NCBI GenBank assembly: GCA_021324675.1
Contig: JAJPIR010000241.1
Coordinates: 1 to 48,766, forward strand
Direction: 5' to 3'
Length of the DNA: 48,766 nt
Source: Actinomycetota bacterium
GTDB lineage: Bacteria > Actinomycetota > Actinomycetes > Mycobacteriales > Pseudonocardiaceae
A model generated the notes under the pieces. That model saw only the letters and a list, made by a program, of their open reading frames with translations. It was not told where the DNA came from and made no database searches. This document shows, piece after piece, positions 37,017-46,441 of the stretch. Numbering within the stretch: the first letter of the stretch is position 1; each line of letters begins with the position of its first letter. A program made the translations under genes and the position numbers.

Positions 37017-37886
37017 ATGTACCCGTCTCGTTTCCATTACGAGGCTCCAAGTACGCTCGATGAGGCTTTCGAGGCTATCGAGGCATACGGTGACGAGGCG
37101 AAAATCCTCGCCGGAGGAATGAGCCTCATCCCTCTTATCAAACTACGTTTCGCTGCGCCGGCGTGCATCGTTGACATCAACAATATTCCGGGTCTCGATT
37201 ACCTCGAAGAGGAGTCCGACGGGTCCCTGCGCATCGGTGCCCTGTGCCGCCACAGGACGCTTGAGCGGTCGTCATTGCTCCGGAATAACTACCCCGTGAT
37301 GTTCGCCACCGCGCCGCTCATCGCCGACCCCATGGTCCGCAATCGCGGAACTCTGGTCGGCTCCATCTGCCACGCAGACCCGCAGGGTGACTGGGCGTCG
37401 GTGATGCTGTCGCTTGGTGGCGAGATCATCGCCCGCAACGCTGAGGGTCGCGAGCGTTCCATCCCGGTCTCGCAGTTCGTGGTCGGTCCGTTCCAGAACT
37501 CCCTGCAGACTGGGGAGATCGCGGTGGCGGCCAAGGTGCCACCCGCCCGGGGAACCCGCACCGGAACCTATCTCAAGCTCGAGCGGCGGGTGGGCGACTT
37601 CGCAACCGTCGGCGTGGCCATCAACCTCGAGATGTCCGGCGGCACGATCAACCGGGCTGGCATCGCGCTGACCGGTGTCGGGGGAAACAACATTCAGTGC
37701 ACCTCGGCTGAGCAATCACTGGCCGGTAAGTCGCTCAATGCCAGCACAATCGATCAGGCAGCGCGGCTGGCAGCCGACGCGGCGCAGCCTAAGAACGACG
37801 TCCGCGGCAGCATTGAGTACAAGCGCCACATTGTTTACACCTTCGTCCAGCGTGGGTTGAGCAGCCGAGAGGCCCGGGCGGCCTGA
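37017..37886 (+). CDS. coxM: CO dehydrogenase medium (FAD) subunit
   Basis: 289 residues. Takes electrons from the Fe-S subunit to FAD and on to the respiratory chain. Begins MYPSRFHYEAPSTLDEA, has the FAD loop AGGMSLIPLIKLR near residue 40, and IADPMVRNRGTLVGSICHADPQGD, where most homologs carry a TIGG/TLGG motif. RVGDFATVGVA and the C-terminal domain are normal. The ATG at 37017 has AGGAGG 6 nt upstream (37005-37010). First gene of coxMSL; a 57-nt gap precedes coxS. Codon use is visibly less GC-rich than in the genes before 35 kb. Confidence 0.93.
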   Translation: MYPSRFHYEAPSTLDEAFEAIEAYGDEAKILAGGMSLIPLIKLRFAAPACIVDINNIPGLDYLEEESDGSLRIGALCRHRTLERSSLLRNNYPVMFATAPLIADPMVRNRGTLVGSICHADPQGDWASVMLSLGGEIIARNAEGRERSIPVSQFVVGPFQNSLQTGEIAVAAKVPPARGTRTGTYLKLERRVGDFATVGVAINLEMSGGTINRAGIALTGVGGNNIQCTSAEQSLAGKSLNASTIDQAARLAADAAQPKNDVRGSIEYKRHIVYTFVQRGLSSREARAA

Positions 37887-37943
37887 TGGCTCGAATTCGG
37901 ACCCGAATATGTCCTACAAGCATGGCGACGTCTAGGAGGCGGC

Positions 37944-38456
37944 GTGGAAGAGCGACGAATTAACGTCGTGGTGAACGGGGAACCGGTCTCGGTCGATGTC
38001 GAGCCTCGCATACTGCTGGCCCACTTTCTCCGGGAAATCATGGGCCTGACCGGGACCCACATCGGCTGCGACACAACGAACTGCGGTGTGTGCACCGTAC
38101 TTGTGGACGGTTTGCCCATGAAGTCGTGCACCATGTTCGCCGTCATGACCGACGGGCATGAGGTGACGACCGTCGAAGGTCTTGGCATGCCCAGTGAGCT
38201 GCACCCCATCCAGCAAGGCTTCCGGGAGGAGCACGGACTGCAGTGCGGTTTCTGCACGCCCGGGATGATGCTGGCCTCGAAAGCAATTCTTGACGAGAAT
38301 CCCAACCCAACAGAGGAAGACGTCCGCTGGGGACTAGCGGGCAACCTCTGCCGGTGCACCGGTTACCAAAACATCGTAAAAGCTGTGCTTTGGGCCGCTG
38401 AAAAAATGCGGTCCGAGGGTGGAGCGTACGTGCTGGGCGGCAGAAGCCGACGATAA
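37944..38456 (+). CDS. coxS: CO dehydrogenase small (2x[2Fe-2S]) subunit
   Basis: 170 residues. N-terminal plant-type cluster ligated by C42, C47, C50 and C62 ([10 protein letters not shown] and KSC); C-terminal helical domain with the second cluster at C101, C104, C136 and C138 (CGFCTPGM and CRCTGY). Passes electrons from the Mo-Cu site to the FAD. Start GTG at 37944 with AGGAGG at 37934-37939. Eleven nucleotides to coxL. Confidence 0.95.
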   Translation: MEERRINVVVNGEPVSVDVEPRILLAHFLREIMGLTGTHIGCDTTNCGVCTVLVDGLPMKSCTMFAVMTDGHEVTTVEGLGMPSELHPIQQGFREEHGLQCGFCTPGMMLASKAILDENPNPTEEDVRWGLAGNLCRCTGYQNIVKAVLWAAEKMRSEGGAYVLGGRSRR

Positions 38457-38467
38457 GGGAGATTGAC

Positions 38468-40858
<2,391 letters not shown>

Positions 40859-40903
40859 CTTGTGGGTCGATCAGGTAGGTCGGAATAGGTAAGGTCGGTG
40901 ACC

Positions 40904-41893
40904 ATGGACGGGTGGGACGTCCTTGAGCGTGCGCGCGAGTTGTCGCAGCGCGGTGAGGCGTTCGCATTGGCCACAGTTGTGTGGCGGCGGGGCCCGTCCT
41001 CGGGCAAGGAAGGTTACCGGGCTGTCATCACAGCCTCGGGGCAGGTGTTCGGCTTTATTGGCGGGGCCTGTGCCGAACCGGTAGTTGTTCGCGAGGCTCG
41101 GCACATCCTTGCCGAGGGTGTGCCGCGCCTCGTGTTTCTCGGCACGCCTGACGAGCTCGAGTCGGTGGCCGTCCGGGAGGGCATCAGCTATGTACCGATG
41201 TCCTGCCAAAGCGAAGGTGCCTTGGAAATCTACATCGAACCGGTAGAACCCAAGACCCACCTTGTCGTGATCGGGCGGTCACCGATGGTCGAGGCCCTCG
41301 TTCAGATGGGCCAGGCGATTGGCTGGCGGACAGTGCTCGTCGACCCGGACGGTGGGTCGGCAGACAGCCACCCCATGGCACAGCACGTTGTGAGCAAGCT
41401 TGATCTTAAGGCAGCAGGGGTGGATGAACGCTCGCTCGTAGTGGTGGCCACTCAGGGTCATCACGATGAGGAAGCGGTCGAGCAGGCGCTACTAGCGGGG
41501 CCCGCCTACGTAGGTTTAGTGGGCTCGCGTCCGCGGGCAAAATCTGTGTTGGAGTTCCTCGAGGGTAAGGGATTGCCTAAGGAGACTCTGGCTCGGGTGA
41601 AGGTGCCGGCGGGCCTCGATCTCGGAAAAGTTTCACACCGAGAGATCGCCGTGGGTGTACTGGCTGAGTTAGTGCAGCTTCGGGCAGCCGGTGGGTTTGG
41701 CAAAGGCATGCCGCACGAGGTGCCTGAAATCACCGAAGCAATCGATCCGGTGTGTGGCATGACAGTGGAGGTAGGGTCCGCCCGGCACACGGTGGACCAC
41801 GATGGAACCACATACTACTTCTGCTGTCCGGGATGCGCGCGAGCTTTTGAGAAGGATCCCGCTGCATACATTGGGTCGGGAACGAAGTCGTGA
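40904..41893 (+). CDS. XdhC/CoxF-family maturation factor fused to a YHS domain
   Basis: 329 residues. N-terminal XdhC-CoxI region (ERARELSQRGEAFALATVVWRRGPSSGKEGYRAVI pattern) with GACAEPVVVREAR, then a Rossmann-like part from about residue 115 (HLVVIGRSPMVEAL, VVATQGHHDEEAVEQALL, VGLVGSRPRAKSVLEFL). Such proteins bind and insert the sulfurated Mo cofactor. From residue 280 a complete YHS domain follows (IDPVCGMTVEVG, then FCCPGCARAFEKDP), with one Cys in the first strand and CCPGC later: a likely metal-binding site, possibly copper. The fusion is unusual. Starts: ATG 40904 with AAGG 9 nt upstream, or GTG 40898. Confidence 0.85.
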   Translation: MDGWDVLERARELSQRGEAFALATVVWRRGPSSGKEGYRAVITASGQVFGFIGGACAEPVVVREARHILAEGVPRLVFLGTPDELESVAVREGISYVPMSCQSEGALEIYIEPVEPKTHLVVIGRSPMVEALVQMGQAIGWRTVLVDPDGGSADSHPMAQHVVSKLDLKAAGVDERSLVVVATQGHHDEEAVEQALLAGPAYVGLVGSRPRAKSVLEFLEGKGLPKETLARVKVPAGLDLGKVSHREIAVGVLAELVQLRAAGGFGKGMPHEVPEITEAIDPVCGMTVEVGSARHTVDHDGTTYYFCCPGCARAFEKDPAAYIGSGTKS

Positions 41894-41935
41894 ATCGTAT
41901 GGTCGGCCGCGAGTGGTAGGGAGAGCGAGTAGTCG

Positions 41936-42502
41936 ATGCTGATCGAGAACGAGTTCGAGGTTGCTGCACCGCTTGATGCGGTGTGGAAGCACATGCAAGA
42001 CGTGCCGCGGATTGCGCCGTGCATGCCGGGCGCCGAGCTTCTCGATGTCAACGGCGATACATACAAGGGACGAGTAACGACCAAGATGGGGCCGGTGAAG
42101 CTCCAGTTCCTGGGCACCGCCAGAATTGTCCAGCGGGACGAGTCCGCCAAGCGGATCGTGATGGAAGCATCCGGGTCTGAAGAAAAAGGTAAGGGCCAGG
42201 CCACCATGAAGGTGACGTCCACGATGGCGCCTTCGGGAAGTGGGACGCGCGTGAAGGTGGCTCAAGATATTAACCTTTCCGGTGCTGCTGCCCAGTTTGG
42301 TAGGGGCATGGTCCAAGACGTCACCAGCGTGCTCATGAGGAGTTTCGCCAAGTGCATCGCGGATGATATTGGGCGGGCTTCCCGCGGCGAGGCAGCCGTA
42401 CAACGCGAAGCAGTTCCCGTGAAGGGTTTCAGCATCGCCATGCAGGCGTGGATGACTGCACTGAAACGGTTCTTCGGTCGGCTTTTCGGCGGCCGGGGGT
42501 AG
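41936..42502 (+). CDS. coxG: CoxG, SRPBCC-fold CO dehydrogenase partner
   Basis: 188 residues. Residues 1-145 are an SRPBCC domain: MLIENEFEVAAPLDAVWKHM, VPRIAPCMPGAELL, GRVTTKMGPVKLQFLG, ending DVTSVLMRSFAKCI. The C-terminal 30 residues are hydrophobic and basic (AWMTALKRFFGRLFG) and should dip into the membrane as in other CoxG proteins. In mycobacteria CoxG is reported to bring menaquinone to the dehydrogenase. It follows the XdhC-YHS gene and precedes the small membrane protein cassette. Confidence 0.88.
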   Translation: MLIENEFEVAAPLDAVWKHMQDVPRIAPCMPGAELLDVNGDTYKGRVTTKMGPVKLQFLGTARIVQRDESAKRIVMEASGSEEKGKGQATMKVTSTMAPSGSGTRVKVAQDINLSGAAAQFGRGMVQDVTSVLMRSFAKCIADDIGRASRGEAAVQREAVPVKGFSIAMQAWMTALKRFFGRLFGGRG

Positions 42503-42539
42503 TCGAAATAACGGTCCGCGAGCGAAAGAGAGGCCGAGT

Positions 42540-42806
42540 ATGTTCCTCTGGTGGATTGGCAACGCGATCCTACTTTTCGTGGTGTTGCCGATCGTCGCCG
42601 TCTTGATGAACCGAATCGTCACGCCTGTCGATCGGATCCGTAAGACGGTGGATGACATTTTGTACCACGGGGTCATTCTGACTGGCGAGCTGGACAATGT
42701 GCCAGCGATGCTGGCAGAGACGGACGCCACCGTCAATGAGGTGGGTCTTGGAGCTACCCGCTACGTGAAGCGCGTTGGTGGTCTGCTGCAGACACTGGGT
42801 GTCTAA
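42540..42806 (+). CDS. Small single-pass membrane protein A of the cox cassette
   Basis: 88 residues, unknown family. One helix (about 5-25, LWWIGNAILLFVVLPIVAVL) then an amphipathic helical region with VDRIRKTVDDIL and VPAMLAETDATVNEVG. GAGAGG lies upstream of the ATG. First of five genes with the same architecture between coxG and the strong terminator at 44386; weak sequence resemblance to the others in the spacing of hydrophobic residues after the membrane helix. Probable role as membrane component near CO dehydrogenase is inferred only from position. Confidence 0.72.
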   Translation: MFLWWIGNAILLFVVLPIVAVLMNRIVTPVDRIRKTVDDILYHGVILTGELDNVPAMLAETDATVNEVGLGATRYVKRVGGLLQTLGV

Positions 42807-42847
42807 GCGAGCGAATACCTGAGATATCGAGAAAGAGGAGGAAGGCC

Positions 42848-43075
42848 ATGACTGCAGCCGGAGCGGTCACGCTGTTGGCTGTTGCACTGATCGTCGCCGT
42901 AGTGGGCCTCTCGTTGGTGAAGGTGATCGCTCAGCTTCGGCATGTCACGTGGACTCTTGGCACGATCATCGTAGGTGTCAATGCGATCGCGTACCAGACT
43001 CGGACGATTCCTGATGTGATCCCGAAGGTGAACGCCAACTTGGCACCAGTACGAGCTATGGCAGAACAGGTTTAA
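42848..43075 (+). CDS. Small single-pass membrane protein B of the cox cassette
   Basis: 75 residues, unknown family. One long helix (about 7-28, VTLLAVALIVAVVGLSLVKV) and an amphipathic tail with NAIAYQTRTIPDVIPKVNANL, a motif echoed in protein F (IAQQAEVVIPAVEHIN). A strong GAGGAGG precedes the ATG at 42848. The tail's regular hydrophobic spacing suggests a coiled-coil or surface helix. No catalytic residues are visible. Confidence 0.72.
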   Translation: MTAAGAVTLLAVALIVAVVGLSLVKVIAQLRHVTWTLGTIIVGVNAIAYQTRTIPDVIPKVNANLAPVRAMAEQV

Positions 43076-43126
43076 CGGTCAGCTGCAGCCGATGAGGTTG
43101 ATGCTGACATCGAAAAAGGAGTGACG

Positions 43127-43306
43127 ATGCACGAGTTCACGTGCGCACATCAAGAGTGCAGTTCGCAGTTTGCTTCGCACGACAAGGCTACTTTGATGAA
43201 GCAGGTCGCTGACCATGTTAGGGACGTGCACAACGTGCAGGTGCCAACCCAGACGATTCTGGGCTACCTGGAAGCGACTAGCGTGACGACGACTGAAGAT
43301 CGCTAG
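43127..43306 (+). CDS. DUF1059 small protein
   Basis: 59 residues matching DUF1059: HEFTCAHQECSSQF, then ATLMKQVADHVRDVHNV, with two Cys and several His in zinc-finger-like spacing (C-x4-C and H-x4-H). Start ATG at 43127 follows AAGGAG by 5 nt. It is the only soluble member of the cassette. Function unknown; metal binding is plausible. Confidence 0.75.
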   Translation: MHEFTCAHQECSSQFASHDKATLMKQVADHVRDVHNVQVPTQTILGYLEATSVTTTEDR

Positions 43307-43354
43307 TTATTTTAAGTCAGTTGAAATAACTGCTACCGAAAGGAGGGCTGCGGG

Positions 43355-43636
43355 ATGGTGTTTTTGGCACAGGCATCCGGGCCCGCTGAGGCGCACCTGT
43401 TTGGATGGTACCTGGGTTTCGCGATTGCTGTCGTGGTGATCTCCGTGGTGGTCGCTTTGGTGGCCCCGGTTTTGGTCCTCGCAGCCCGAATTGCCCGTCA
43501 GGCTCCACAAATCAACCAGGCCCTGCAGCAGTCATATCGGAACACGCTGCCGTTGGCAGACCTACGACAGACGATTGACCACGCGGAGGTCATCATCGGA
43601 GGTTTGGAACGCGGCCGAGCTAGGCTTGGAGGTTAG
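43355..43636 (+). CDS. Small single-pass membrane protein D of the cox cassette
   Basis: 93 residues. Unlike A, B and F it has a short N-terminal segment before a long hydrophobic region (about 17-45, LGFAIAVVVISVVVALVAPVLV). A tail with RIARQAPQINQALQQS and LRQTIDHAEVIIGGL follows. AAGGAGGG precedes the ATG. Gap to the next gene is 2 nt, so it is translated with it. Family unknown. Confidence 0.7.
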   Translation: MVFLAQASGPAEAHLFGWYLGFAIAVVVISVVVALVAPVLVLAARIARQAPQINQALQQSYRNTLPLADLRQTIDHAEVIIGGLERGRARLGG

Positions 43637-43638
43637 CG

Positions 43639-43971
43639 ATGCCACTGCTATTGGGATATGCGGGCGCTCCTGACGGATATGCCCCTGAGGAGGCCACCTT
43701 CTGGTGGGTCGCGGTAGGAATGGGCTTCGTGGTCTTGGCCGTGGTCATCCTCTTGCTGAGTTCCCTGGTCTCGATGGTCAGATCCATCGACCGAAGCGTG
43801 GTGGGAGTGCGAGACACCCTGCGTGCGATCCCGCAGAATACCGCGAACTGCGCGCTCATCCCTATCACGGCCGATAGGGTCGACGCGGTACTCGCGGAAG
43901 GTCTGCAGCATCACCTGTTCTTGACCCGGGTCCTCACTGGGTCGGGGACGCCGACGGGTGGAAAGGGCTAG
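43639..43971 (+). CDS. Small single-pass membrane protein E of the cox cassette
   Basis: 110 residues. A hydrophilic N-terminus of about 20, one helix (about 23-46, FWWVAVGMGFVVLAVVILLL) and a tail with VRSIDRSVVGVRDTLRAIPQNTANCALIP. The IPQNT/IP spacing recalls proteins B and F. TTGGAGG lies before the ATG. Two nt separate it from gene F. Family unknown. Confidence 0.7.
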   Translation: MPLLLGYAGAPDGYAPEEATFWWVAVGMGFVVLAVVILLLSSLVSMVRSIDRSVVGVRDTLRAIPQNTANCALIPITADRVDAVLAEGLQHHLFLTRVLTGSGTPTGGKG

Positions 43972-43973
43972 AC

Positions 43974-44336
43974 ATGGTTCTCGTTACTATCACGGTAATC
44001 TGCATCGCGGCGTTGATCGCGGTACTGGCGATGTTCCTGTTCATCATCGGTGTGCTGCTTAACCGCATCGCGGACAACCTCGATGACTGCTTGGGGAACG
44101 TGAAGACCATCGCCCAGCAGGCAGAGGTGGTTATTCCTGCCGTCGAGCACATCAACCGCACCGGTGGTGTGGTGGCAGGGGCGCTGCCGCTGCTGTACGG
44201 CGGTGCGGAAAAGATCGCCGCGAAGCTGGCTCCTCCTACGCCCGCGCCGGTCAATGGCCACACCAATGTTCCCGCGTCTGGGCGCCGTCGGTCTCGTCTC
44301 ATGGACACCGTTGGTTTCCGGGGCCGCCATCACTAA
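43974..44336 (+). CDS. Small single-pass membrane protein F of the cox cassette
   Basis: 120 residues. Helix at about 4-29 (VTITVICIAALIAVLAMFLF), then LLNRIADNLDDCL and KTIAQQAEVVIPAVEHIN, a Gly-rich segment and a Pro/Arg-rich, probably disordered tail. GGAAAGGG precedes the ATG. Last gene before the strong terminator, so the operon appears to end here. Best matched in the tail to protein B. Family unknown. Confidence 0.7.
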   Translation: MVLVTITVICIAALIAVLAMFLFIIGVLLNRIADNLDDCLGNVKTIAQQAEVVIPAVEHINRTGGVVAGALPLLYGGAEKIAAKLAPPTPAPVNGHTNVPASGRRRSRLMDTVGFRGRHH

Positions 44337-44385
44337 AGAAGAAGAGCGACAAGTTCGAGTAGCTCTCTCTTCGCCGGTAGCAGCG

Positions 44386-44431
44386 AAATAGTGGGGCGGC
44401 GACCACCTGGTCGCCGCCCCACTATTTTTTT
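44386..44431 (+). terminator. Strong rho-independent terminator of the cox operon
   Basis: A perfect 20-bp stem (44386-44405 with 44408-44427), G+C-rich in the middle with GTGGGGCGGCGACC on the left arm, and a run of T after the right arm to 44431. It ends the plus-strand operon 50 nt after the last gene and lies 11 nt before the end of the opposing GIY-YIG-like gene, so it could also slow readthrough from that side. Confidence 0.93.
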
Positions 44432-44441
44432 CATGTCTAAC

Positions 44442-44885
44442 TCAGTCTATTGGTGCTTCATCGGGACCGCGCTTAGCGAGTGGGCCTGTGAGCTCAGACT
44501 CGTACGAGCCGATCCAATGATCGTCCCAGTGCTGGTCGTACTTGACTTCGTTGCAGTGCGGGTTGTAGACCGCGGCGAGTTCCTGGCAAATTTGCTCTCG
44601 GTGAGACCGAGCCCATCCCTCGACCTCGTAGGTGCAGATGTGCAACTTCCACCGCGAGCCCGCGCGGGCGATCCAGCAGTTGGCTCGTGGGTGTTTGAAG
44701 GGAAAGCCGGCTTGCGCCATGTTGTCGGCGTGACCGACGTAGATCACCGCGTAGCGGTCTGGTTTCGTTTCGGGATCGGGCTTGTACATGATCGCAAAGA
44801 CTGCCGGTCGGTTCGGGGGAGTCCACCCGCCGAGGATCCGGGGGCCCTCGAACGAGTAGCCAGCGAGCGATCCGAGGCGGATCAT
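44442..44885 (-). CDS. GIY-YIG-like protein
   Basis: 147 residues. YAVIYVGHADN in the middle resembles the GIY-YIG core strand, and REQICQELAAVYNPHCNE resembles its last helix with the catalytic Glu and the YNPxxN motif. Otherwise there is no recognised domain. Such proteins are small nucleases, but not all are active; the Arg usually found between the motifs could be one of several in WIARAGSRWKLH. It lies at the end of the minus-strand unit with coxD-coxE. The start ATG at 44885 overlaps the stop of a 7-codon frame (44882-44905). Confidence 0.6.
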   Translation of the reverse strand: MIRLGSLAGYSFEGPRILGGWTPPNRPAVFAIMYKPDPETKPDRYAVIYVGHADNMAQAGFPFKHPRANCWIARAGSRWKLHICTYEVEGWARSHREQICQELAAVYNPHCNEVKYDQHWDDHWIGSYESELTGPLAKRGPDEAPID

Positions 44886-44905
44886 GCCTCGACCTGTGCG
44901 TTCAT
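44882..44905 (-). promoter_or_regulatory. Possible 7-codon leader ORF (MNAQVEA)
   Basis: ATG at 44905 with a GAGGAC Shine-Dalgarno-like motif (44913-44918 on the other strand) about 7 nt upstream. It ends with ATGA overlapping the start of the GIY-YIG-like gene, which has only a poor ribosome binding site itself. Translational coupling is an inference. Confidence 0.35.
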
Positions 44906-44975
44906 CTGAGACGTCCTCGTGCTAGGAGACTTCGTCTTCCACCCTAAACTATGAGTATTTGTGTGCGTCCCCGCG

Positions 44976-45269
44976 TCACATCTCGTACTCTGCGTCGTCT
45001 TCTTCTTCGCTCACAGCCTCGACGCGGACGATCGGGAACACAGGGAGTCCTGCCTTCTGCACCGCGTCGGCGAAATGCTCCTTACCCTTCTTGATCGCTT
45101 CCTCGCGACCGTCCGCAAACACGACCATCTGAGCGCCATAGGTATTGGTACCGATGCCGGTCGCGATGCCGCAGATCGGCGCGACCGCATCGGCCAGCTC
45201 GACGACCTCTTCGACTTTCATGATGCGGTCACCCTCGGCTACGATTCCGACGCTCCATCTCATCAACAT
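44976..45269 (-). CDS. Unknown 97-aa protein coupled to coxE
   Basis: 97 residues, unknown family. A compact alpha/beta look: VEEVVELADAVAPICGIATGIG, TYGAQMVVFADGREEAIKKGKEHFADAVQKAG, then FPIVRVEAV and a very acidic tail (SEEEDDAEYEM). No membrane segment. The ATG at 45269 is preceded by GGGGAGA next to the stop codon of coxE, a gap of 14 nt, so translation is likely coupled. It could be a small partner of the VWA protein. Confidence 0.65.
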   Translation of the reverse strand: MLMRWSVGIVAEGDRIMKVEEVVELADAVAPICGIATGIGTNTYGAQMVVFADGREEAIKKGKEHFADAVQKAGLPVFPIVRVEAVSEEEDDAEYEM

Positions 45270-45283
45270 GGACTCAGTCTCCC

Positions 45284-46414
45284 CTAGCCGAGCTTAGGAA
45301 GCAGCGCGGCGAGCTCTTCGAGGCTGCTTAGGTCGTGGCCAGACAGCAAGACGTCGATGTGCGGATGGGCTGCCATCATGCCGACGGTCTGAGGTTGGTA
45401 GTCGGGATTGTCCCCTTTGTGCGGGTTCATCCACACGATGTTGTGGCACAGCCGGGACAGCCGCTCCATCGAATCAGACAGTAGCTCAGGATCACCCCGG
45501 TCGAGGCCGTCAGAGCAGATCACGACGACTCCACCACGGCACATGCCCCGGCGTCCCCATTTACGCACGAACTTGTCGATCGACTCACCGATCCGGGTGC
45601 CGCCCTCCCAGTCGACCACTAGTTTCGCAGCGCGCTCAAGCGCTTCGTCCGCCCTGCGCGTCTGTAGCGGTTTGGTTATCTGGGTGAGCCGGGTGCCGAA
45701 GCAGAAGACCTCCACCTTCTGGGAGGCACGCTTGGCCGAATAGGCAAACTGAAGAAGCGCACGCGAATAGTCCGACATGGATCCCGAGACGTCGAGAATC
45801 AGGATCAGGGGACGCAGCCGTACACGCCGCCGCCGCCAGTACAGATTCACCATCTCGCCGTTGGTGCGCATCGACTGGCGGATCGTCCGGCGCATGTCCG
45901 GCCTGCGACCGTCGTCAGAGTTCCTGGTGCGGCGAGTACGACGTTTAGGTGGCGTCAGCTTGATGCGTGCCATAATGCGCCGGATTGCAGCAAGCTCTTC
46001 CTCGGTGCACTCGCTAAACGAGCGGTGTTTAAGAGTTTCGACGTTCGAAGCCATCAACCCGAGGAGGGTCTCCTCCTCATCTTCCTTGCCTGATGGCTCG
46101 GTGGCGGGGACCTCAAAGGCGGCCTCTGCTTCCGCGGAAGCCTGCGCCTTGAGCTTCAGCATCTTCTGGACTGGGCTGTCAGACGCCAGGAAGAACGCGC
46201 GGAATACCTCATCATAAACCGGAATGTCCTCGCGCCGAACGATCATCGTGGTTCGCCCGGCCCAGTACAGGTCAATGAGGTCGGTCGGATCCAGCGGAGC
46301 CATCGCCTCGCAAAAAGTCAGGATATCACCCGATCCGACCGCCAGTCCCTTAGCGCGCAGCGCGCGACCGAATTCGGTGAGGACCGTAACGAAGCCGTTG
46401 TGGTTGCGTGGCAT
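45284..46414 (-). CDS. coxE: CoxE-like VWA domain protein
   Basis: 376 residues. N-terminal helical region (to about 190) contains a Lys/Arg-rich stretch and KRRTRRTRNSDD; from about 200 a VWA domain with the MIDAS motif DVSGSMS (208-214), later GGTRIGES and CSDGLDRGDPELL. CoxE works with the AAA+ protein CoxD to sulfurate or insert copper into the CoxL Mo site. 27 nt after coxD on the same strand. Confidence 0.88.
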   Translation of the reverse strand: MPRNHNGFVTVLTEFGRALRAKGLAVGSGDILTFCEAMAPLDPTDLIDLYWAGRTTMIVRREDIPVYDEVFRAFFLASDSPVQKMLKLKAQASAEAEAAFEVPATEPSGKEDEEETLLGLMASNVETLKHRSFSECTEEELAAIRRIMARIKLTPPKRRTRRTRNSDDGRRPDMRRTIRQSMRTNGEMVNLYWRRRRVRLRPLILILDVSGSMSDYSRALLQFAYSAKRASQKVEVFCFGTRLTQITKPLQTRRADEALERAAKLVVDWEGGTRIGESIDKFVRKWGRRGMCRGGVVVICSDGLDRGDPELLSDSMERLSRLCHNIVWMNPHKGDNPDYQPQTVGMMAAHPHIDVLLSGHDLSSLEELAALLPKLG

Positions 46415-46441
46415 AAGTCTCAGCGTGGCCCATTCCGTGTC

